DNA of 64,000 nt from NCBI GenBank assembly GCA_947579605.1, contig OX388305.1:24565542-24629541 (forward strand). The letters run 5' to 3'. The first letter of the stretch is position 1. Each line of letters opens with the position of its first letter. The position numbers and the translations under genes are program-made. Under the pieces are notes generated by a model. The model was not told where the DNA came from, did not search any database, and saw only the letters and a list, made by a program, of their open reading frames with translations. The DNA comes from Athripsodes cinereus (taxonomy: Eukaryota > Arthropoda > Insecta > Trichoptera > Leptoceridae). Of the stretch, positions 58,391-64,000 are shown piece by piece.

Positions 58391-60540
58391 TACGATATCG
58401 TCCCACTAGGACGATGGCATCATATCATTTTACAAAATTATCAAAAGAGAAATTATCAAATATTATATAAGAAAGAATTTACATTATACATACATAATAA
58501 AAGTATATAAATTGGCTCGTAACCCCCAGCTTCGCTACATACATTTTGCAATGTACGTAAGCGAAACACATAGAATATTATATGATAGAGAAAGTTACAG
58601 TTATATTTGCAAGTAAAACAGATTAATATTTTGGCTCAAGTTCATGTCTAGGGATGATTCTACTTAGTCTGTACAAGAGGAATGCATGGTGTGTGGGTGT
58701 CAGTTACATACTTCAATTATACATATTATACTTACGTAAAGTTCAGAGAATTCTTTATCCTTCGGTTTCATCATTTTCTTATGGTCATCATATCATTATA
58801 GAATACATAGGTAATTTAAGCAATGTTTCTTCTGTTAGCATACTTCATATTGCAAAGATTCTACTTATATCCTGTCTTGAGTAGAATTATAGATAAATAT
58901 CTCCAAGTAAACAATAAAAAATTATATCAAGTGGAACAAAGATTATCATAAGTACATCAGACCTTTCCAAGAAAGTGGATATATTATTTCCATCAGTGGA
59001 GCCATTCCTTTAACTCTTTGTTGCTTTCATAGTAAAATAATAGGGTCTTTCATCCATTGGTTGATCAAGGAATTGAACCTTTGTGACATAACTACTCCAA
59101 GTATAACTAGGTTATTGGAAGATTATATACAAGGAGGCGGAGAGATGTACTTTAGTATTATTAAGAGTATTGAATCTACTGGTGGGTATACAAAATGAAT
59201 TTCAACAGAAAGATATCGGATGGTAAGTGATTTACATTTATTGTGTAAACATATACATTACATAACAAGACAGTTATTTTCAAAGTAAATTTGTAGGGAA
59301 TAACATTCCGTTCAATATACAAAGTTATGAAAGTTATACCATATTCGGACTGAGACAATAAAACACACAATGGTAATTATCAAATACACCATCCTTGGTA
59401 TTACAATATAAATCAATACCTGGTTTATCAAGTGATTTATAAATATTTAATTGGAATCATTCATTCTTCATTCAAACTCAAAATCTTAAATTATTACACA
59501 AAGGAAATTAATATATAGATAGTTCAACGATTATATGAACTTAGTTATGAAAAAATTATCAATATATATACATCATATACAGTAGTAATATAGTCACTTA
59601 CAGATAGACTGGCGATCAGGATAAGAATAACACAAAGACAAGTATGTTATTGTTAACGTATTCTGCACTCATAGACGGAAGATGGCAGGATCGTGAAAGA
59701 AACATACTCTGATGCTACTATGGCGGTCGCTGGTTATACTCAAAGACGTACAGGGGTGTGGTGGTGTCAGAATCTGATAGATCCTGTCCTCAAGACGGAA
59801 GAGATCACTACTTCTCAAGAGACATGGGATATCTTATACGCTCCTACAATATCCTCAGTGTAAAAGGCAGAAGGTGTCACTATTTCAATAGTCCTTTCAG
59901 AAATACTCAGCTAGTCTTTTAATCACTCTTTTGACAAGGGTATGGACCGGAGAAGTTACTAGAGGATTACACAGTTCACATTGTAATGCGAGTTATATCG
60001 GTAAATCACCGCTACGCGATATACTGACTATCCGAGGTGAAGCTGTACACGCTGAAGATTTAGATACACATTCGCAATTTCAATCATATTCACAATACTG
60101 AGAAAGTAGAAAGAACAGTTTATGGGATTGTTCATGATTCCTAACATAGAGTATTTGTTCAGAAACAATGGATTATCTAATTTCACACGGTTATGAATAA
60201 TGGCGGCAACAGCAAAAACCACGCCCAAAACCAACATATATTGTTATTATACTCAAAACTTCCAATTATTATCATTATCACCACATGAATCGCCATGTAT
60301 ATATAACTCAAAGAGAATATAAGCTTGTCCATAACATTATTCAATTTATTAATTACTATTAATTATTAATCGTTACTATTGTTCCTTGATATTGGCGGTA
60401 AGATTGGTCGCGCACGTAAAACTAACACAGATATTTAAAGTACATTATTAACGACACACAATAAGAATTGTTTTACGTACAACAGAGGGCAACACACTTG
60501 TTTATCACATTACGAAGTTAAGTACTATTACATAATTATT
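58391..60540. other. Non-coding DNA of less AT-rich character, unassigned
   Basis: From about 59590 to 60240 the sequence is less AT-rich than most of the window. An open stretch 59675-59863 (47 codons from ATG at 59720) lacks similarity to anything I recognise. Near 59072, minus-strand GGTTCAATTCC resembles a B-box but no tRNA fold was found. CGTCC-CACTA-GGACG near 58406 is a small hairpin. Confidence 0.35.
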
Positions 60541-60800
60541 GTTAGTATTATTATTGTGTCGGAGTTACGCACATCGCTATTCGCGACTAAGGCGGGAAGG
60601 GACAAACCCTTCTTTCGTCCAACCTATGCCATGGTTTGCGGGTAACTGAATTTGCTTGCAAGCGACGCGAGGAGGAACAGGCACGTTTAACGGTTATTCT
60701 TCAAGGGCTTGAGAATCATACGATGTGGTGCCGTGTGCAGATCGAAGCATCAGCCAGTCACGTGTTCCTTGTAACGTACAATTATTATTATTATTACGGA
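60541..60800 (-). repeat. GC-rich retroposon-like segment bounded by ATT/AAT runs
   Basis: This 240-bp segment is far more GC- and CpG-rich than its surroundings (GGCGGGAAGGGACAAACCC) and is bounded by TATTATTATTG at 60548-60558 and ATTATTATTATTATTAC at 60781-60797. On the minus strand a frame with ACKQIQLPANHGIGWTKEGF, then VPSRLSRE, ends shortly before an AATAATAATA tail. This fits a LINE 3' end, but no specific family is recognised. The 61-codon + frame at 60636 is probably a shadow. Confidence 0.4.
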
Positions 60801-60952
60801 AGACTCACAGACAACAAATGACTGTAGGAACATTAGCCAGTATGAACTTTTCCGCAGCGATTATTTAATGCGTAGCATTCTCCCTTTCGGCCCCTCTTGA
60901 AAATTTGAAGAGAAGCGACAAATTTTCAAGTTCCTCAATTATACAAAAAAAA

Positions 60953-61075
60953 GTTGAGAACCACTACAAAAATTGTTGAGAACCACTGGTTACATGAAAA
61001 GATTGAATACCACTGGTCACATAAAAAAGTTGAGTACCACTGGTTACATAAAAGTTGAGAACCATTGGATACATA
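60953..61075 (-). repeat. Tandem array of a hAT-like terminal sequence (~26 bp x 5)
   Basis: GTTGAGAACCACT, or a variant such as TTGAATACCACTGG, is repeated five times, each followed by TRGTYACATRAAAA-like bases. On the minus strand this reads CAGTGGTTCTCAAC, a well-known type of hAT terminal inverted repeat. Units differ by a few bases. A GC-richer block (TTTCGGCCCCTCTTGAAAAT, 60890) adjoins it and could be the subterminal part. No opposite end or 8-bp duplication was found. Confidence 0.65.
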
Positions 61076-63500
61076 AGCAACTACATAGGTACCCAATTAC
61101 AGACAAACAATTCAAAAAATGGTAGCTTATATACTATTACAATGTTTCTTACATCCTATAGCCCGTTCAATTATTATTAAACACTCGCGGTAAATTGCCC
61201 ATAGTCAAAATTGATGCGAACTGTTTTCATATTTTGACTTACACTTCTTAATAATAACACAAAATTCACATTGGTTGTTTTAGTACGGGGCTCCTAACAA
61301 AAGTTTGAGAGCTACAATCATAACAATATAATAGTACATAGAGGTGTGTATATATATAGACAGGTGCATATGTGCATGTATATGAAAAACACAGGTCATG
61401 AAATCAACAACTTTAAACATTTTACAATACAATTTTATAAGAAACTCAGGATTGTATTACGTTACAATATACGGTTCGTTCTATACAAATGATAAAATTT
61501 ATTCCTTTCAATTTCTCAATATACGTACGTTTCACTGATGGATTCATTTACTACGATCGACGACAAGTTAACATTTTAAACATGACAAACATATAAAACA
61601 AAAGTTACATACTTAAGAAGTTGGTTTACATCATTTTCGATTCCAGTTACATGTATCCGGCAAGCCATTGGAAAAGTAACATAAAGGGATCTAAATAAAT
61701 ATAAACAGTTTTGTATAGGTGGAATTAGAGATACTACATTTACGCTTCATTTAACCCATTAAGCTTAATAGCACTCATATACAAGTGATTTCATGTACCA
61801 TGTACCATACAAAGATATTGGCAAAGCACAGAAAGAAATCATACATAATAAGGACATACATATACATATTAGAAAAACAATTTACACGCAGACATGACAT
61901 AATGGTCAATCACGAAAACTGCAATCACATTTACAGTAACCGATATTCATTATTGGCGTCAAATCCTTCTACGCATATTACATAGACACAATTCTCACAC
62001 AGAGACAGATTTCTCACATAGAGATAATCTCAGAGGGAGCTACCCTCACACAGGCTTAATACATGACAAATACATTGAACAACTTTCGATCTTTGCTACA
62101 CAATATACAAGTTACAAGTTCAATAAATTCTTTACATACATCATTATTCAAATTCAACATTTACTTCTTCATACAGGGCTCACCTTTCATAAACAGATTC
62201 ATACATCATCTTTATTCACTAACATACAATTAATCAAAATTATCCCATTGAATATCTGTAGCCAACATTCCACTACAGGTTTTATTCTGTGTCCTTCATA
62301 AGCCTTTCCGTTCAATGTCAAAATGTTCTATCACATTTTCCAATGTATTCAAGCAACATAAACAACTTTACATAAAGTCACAAAATTATATTTAATTCAA
62401 CAAGGATATACCACATCCAAACATTTCCAATTACAATTCATAAGAGATTACTACGTGTCCTACACGGAATTAAACGTCCTATAAACTCAAACTTCAAAAT
62501 AATAGGCATGAACGATTAGCAATCACATTGTCTACATTCATCAAAAGAGCATTACGATTTATCTTTCACACATCCAGATAACATCGTCTCTATATTGATT
62601 ACACAGAAAGTCACACAAAAAGTATTTAAACACATCTCTCCTACCACGGCTTTACATATTACATAAACATAACTCATTTTTTATCAAAGAGCGTTCGTTA
62701 GTTTACCTTAACGGGACAATTCACTAAACGGACTCAGTTCTCAAATAAACAAGGCATTGGTTACTTCAATATATCACGATGATAATAAGCCGCAAAAGTC
62801 ACATTATAACATTTCAAGAAAATTAATTACTTCACAAAAGATAACAAATTCCGAACACGAAGGGTTAATATTCAACAGCAAAAATTCTACATCGTTACAT
62901 GGTTACTTCTGTAATTTCAAAAAAAAATTTACAAAACATCATTCTACTATTTACGTTAATGTCAAAATTTTCAACGATGGTCATCAAAGGGTTAACTGTT
63001 TCTTAACTAAATTAAAAATTCAGTTATAGTTCACAACTTGACATTAAAAAAAAATTCAATTATTATTCACAAAGGGTTGACAAATTCGGTCATGCTTCAC
63101 TAAGGGTTAAGTGTATTTATATTTCAAATTTCGTGAACGGTCGTGAAGGTTTAACATTATTCATTTCGATTTATTTTTAACTTTAATTTTCTCAAAACAA
63201 AAATATTTGTTTAATATTATTCATCATTATTATTTCGTCACATCACTACGTACGCACATATATATTCTTATCAAAATTCTACTACGCATAATTTTATACA
63301 ACAACGCTCCTTTAATATTATTTCTCCAAGAGTTCAATAAGGATATTTATTCCAAATGCAACATTTTACTGTTTCAAAAAATTTAATTCAATTTAATATT
63401 TAACATCGATTTTTACTCTCATCGTTTGAAAATGAATTTACTATCAAAATAACATTACAACGAAATTCTGTTTATCGGTAAAACAAAGTTCCTTGTACGA
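61076..63500. other. Non-coding DNA with strong strand composition skew
   Basis: From about 61.8 to 63.4 kb the + strand is rich in A and C and poor in G. Several 60-base lines have three or more times as many C as G. Such a run is not seen elsewhere in the window. Frames at 61785 and 62757 are short and without domains. Confidence 0.5.
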
Positions 63501-63579
63501 AATGGTTCACTATACATACCACAGCATAGGTAGGTACATATTTCGTTTCATTCCAATATTATTATTTTCAACTATACAT

Positions 63580-63990
63580 TTTACTAGTAAAGCGGAGTTC
63601 CCGTTTCGCGCGTGAATATTTCTATTACAATGTTGAGGTAGGTTGTATGATGTCTCTTTCTCTCTTGCGACGTATAGGTACATACTATACGCTGCATAGT
63701 TATGTATACCACCTTTCGCACACCGCTCGTTTCTCGCGACGCACAACTACGGTATAATATTATATCCATCCTTACGGCGTTCGATATTATAGATACACAC
63801 TATATCTTCGTTATTATTATGTAGGTCGGCTCACGATGTTTTGTTCGCGGCCTATAACGAAACAATTCGACGGAATACTTTCACGATACAATTCTTTCTA
63901 TGCAGCATCGATTTTTTACTCCACATTATAACAATACTCGCGACATCCGTTTGCGCTATACAACAACACATTTATTTTTTAATTACGGAC
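63580..63990. promoter_or_regulatory. CpG-rich block, possible promoter region
   Basis: About thirty CpG occur in ~400 bp (TTTCGCGCG, CTCGTTTCTCGCGACGC, ACGGCGTTCG, CTCGCGACATCCG), against a background with few. TATA-like GGTATAATATTATA lies at about 63751. If this is a promoter, the T/G-rich minus strand to its left would fit a minus-strand transcript. An alternative is a CpG-rich transposon end cut by the window edge. Confidence 0.3.
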
Positions 63991-64000
63991 ATTTAAATTA

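Noticed and set aside
59060..59130. Possible tRNA gene (minus-strand GGTTCAATTCC B-box)
   Set aside because: No acceptor stem, anticodon arm or A-box at the right spacing; single motif by chance or a decayed SINE.
59675..59863. 63-codon open stretch (47 from ATG)
   Set aside because: No similarity recognised and no splice or promoter context; may be chance.

Overview
The window is AT-rich, intron-like or intergenic arthropod DNA, most likely from an insect. The guess leans to Lepidoptera, with an aphid or other hemipteran as the alternative. The basis is the base composition, the many GTAGGTAC/TAGGTACCTA words, the density of RTE-like LINE 3' ends, and three copies of a repeat whose minus strand reads GGCAATAAACCCGCC, a motif I recall from lepidopteran LINE 3' ends. 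No search was possible, so the organism call is tentative. No bacterial-style gene, rRNA, canonical tRNA gene, CRISPR array or convincing cellular exon was found. Most open frames are short, AT-rich and chance-like.

The content is almost entirely transposable-element sediment. (1) At least six LINE families are present only as 3' fragments coding for the C-terminal end of a reverse transcriptase. F1 has seven copies. F2 includes a 349-residue open frame with a YADD catalytic motif at 21490-22539. F3 has three copies; F4 (39680-40055), F5 (43674-43810) and F6 (54131-54305) have one each. The best-preserved copies show almost no 3' UTR, a short tandem-repeat tail and a direct target-site duplication (TSD). 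(2) A dispersed family called R1 here has about ten copies. The best one (3717-3975) is 259 bp with an 11-bp TSD. R1 looks like a SINE whose last ~35 bases match the 3' end of LINE F1, including a small stem-loop. (3) DNA transposons: a hAT-like element at 1316-2152 (8-bp TSD), a second at 48692-49620 (8-bp TSD), a tandem array built from a hAT-like terminus at 60953-61075, MITE-like elements at 23491-23736 and 31947-32368, a nested element at 30214-31390 that carries an F1 insertion, and a Helitron-like 3' end near 33045-33067. (4) Local repeats: a 51-bp array with a two-unit (102 bp) alternation at 18668-18951, a composite ~776-bp duplication plus 169-bp array at 27941-29615, and a long almost perfect foldback at 48406-48575.

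Layout: 1-4 kb holds a hAT element and small LINE/SINE debris. 4-18 kb is mostly unannotated AT-rich DNA with scattered R1, F1 and F3 remnants. 18.6-24.3 kb holds the 51-bp array, the large F2 copy, a MITE and a tRNA-like SINE fragment. 26.5-33.5 kb is the densest repeat cluster. 33.5-48 kb is sparse. 48.4-50 kb packs a foldback, a hAT element and a young F1 copy. 54-61 kb has more LINE/SINE/hAT pieces. 61-64 kb changes character: the + strand becomes rich in A and C and poor in G, and the last ~420 bp are rich in CpG, which could mark a promoter of a minus-strand transcript.

The most coherent system visible is a parasitic pair: an RTE-like LINE (F1) and a short non-coding element (R1) that appears to have borrowed the LINE's 3' recognition tail.
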